5,905 nucleotides of DNA from assembly GCA_021781625.1 (NCBI GenBank), contig JAJXWL010000131.1, positions 1 through 5,905 of the forward strand. The letters run 5' to 3'. The notes beneath the pieces are model-generated. The model was not told the DNA's origin. It ran no database searches and worked only from the letters and a program-made list of their open reading frames with translations. The DNA comes from a bacterium. GTDB taxonomy: Bacteria > Spirochaetota > Spirochaetia > JABEVK01. Position numbers and translations under genes: made by a program. Positions 5,748 to 5,905 of the stretch are shown piece after piece. Position 1 is the first letter of the stretch. Every line of letters begins with the position of its first letter.

Positions 5748-5905
5748 ATGAAATATTTTGTCGTTTTGTTCACTATAAGCCTTTTCGTAACCCTGAGTAG
5801 TCCGCTGGCGGCTCAGACACCTATTCCCTCAGGGGCCTCTTACGAAGTGGGGTTTTCTCCTGGAGGTACCAGCCTTCAAGTTGTAGAAAAGTTTATTGGG
5901 GAAGC
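5748..5905 (+). CDS. Secreted phospholipase-D/Nuc-family nuclease-like protein, N-terminal fragment cut by window edge
   Basis: Fifty-two codons are visible. The first roughly 22 residues form a Sec signal peptide: MKY, a hydrophobic core FVVLFTISLFVTL, then SSPLAAQ with likely cleavage after the AA. The mature start contains YEVGFSPGGTSLQVVEKFIGEA (split here as YEVGFSPGG and TSLQVVEKFIGEA), which resembles the 'VGYSPEG..VLxxIDxAK' opening of the Nuc-type endonucleases of the phospholipase D superfamily, which are exported to the periplasm or outside. The catalytic HxK motif would lie beyond the right edge, so the family call rests on this short match alone. An in-frame TAA at 5742-5744 supports the ATG at 5748; no Shine-Dalgarno is evident. 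The gene diverges from the RRM gene. Confidence 0.7.
   Translation, partial: MKYFVVLFTISLFVTLSSPLAAQTPIPSGASYEVGFSPGGTSLQVVEKFIGE

Noticed and set aside
1..5905. CRISPR arrays, tRNA/rRNA genes, insertion sequences, toxin-antitoxin or defence cassettes
   Set aside because: I looked for regular direct repeats with spacers, cloverleaf-type inverted repeats, transposase motifs and paired small genes, and saw none that could be supported.

Overview
This is a bacterial chromosomal window of moderate GC with housekeeping-type genes on both strands. The recognised families are ProA, SemiSWEET, TopA, a RecQ-family helicase, a single-RRM RNA-binding protein, a small 'PNYxxxKRQRELAKKKKQ' protein and a Nuc/phospholipase-D-like secreted protein. 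Together they suggest a Gram-negative, proteobacterial-type organism, possibly delta-like. Nothing here fixes the taxon, so this placement is weak.

Layout. (1) Positions 1-942, minus strand: a SemiSWEET sugar-transporter gene is followed by proA. proA starts inside the SemiSWEET stop codon (TAATG) and runs off the left edge with about 222 codons visible. A plausible promoter for this pair lies at 959-988. (2) Positions 1013/1031-5069, plus strand: topA (topoisomerase I, type IA) is followed after a very short gap by a short RecQ-family helicase, which looks like a two-gene DNA-topology/repair operon. A 10-bp perfect hairpin brackets the likely ATG of the helicase. (3) Positions 5015-5554, minus strand: an RRM protein gene is followed by a strong intrinsic terminator and then, with almost no gap, by a small charge-segregated protein gene. 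The tail of that small gene overlaps the 3' end of the helicase gene in antiparallel by 55 bp. Three short perfect inverted repeats cluster at this convergent junction. (4) Positions 5555-5747: a divergent intergenic region with two palindromes in tandem, exactly 21 bp apart. (5) Positions 5748-5905, plus strand: the N-terminus of a secreted Nuc/PLD-like protein, cut by the right edge.

Functionally, TopA relaxes negative supercoils and the RecQ-like enzyme unwinds DNA. Type IA topoisomerase plus RecQ is a known working pair, though usually with Topo III rather than Topo I. The proA/SemiSWEET pair links proline (osmoprotectant) synthesis with small-solute transport only by position. The RRM protein is the type often linked to cold or RNA-structure responses. 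I see no CRISPR array, RNA gene, IS element or defence cassette. The regulatory structures (start-codon hairpin, tandem 21-bp palindromes, terminator joined to an RBS) are the most unusual content, and no wholly new system can be claimed from this window.
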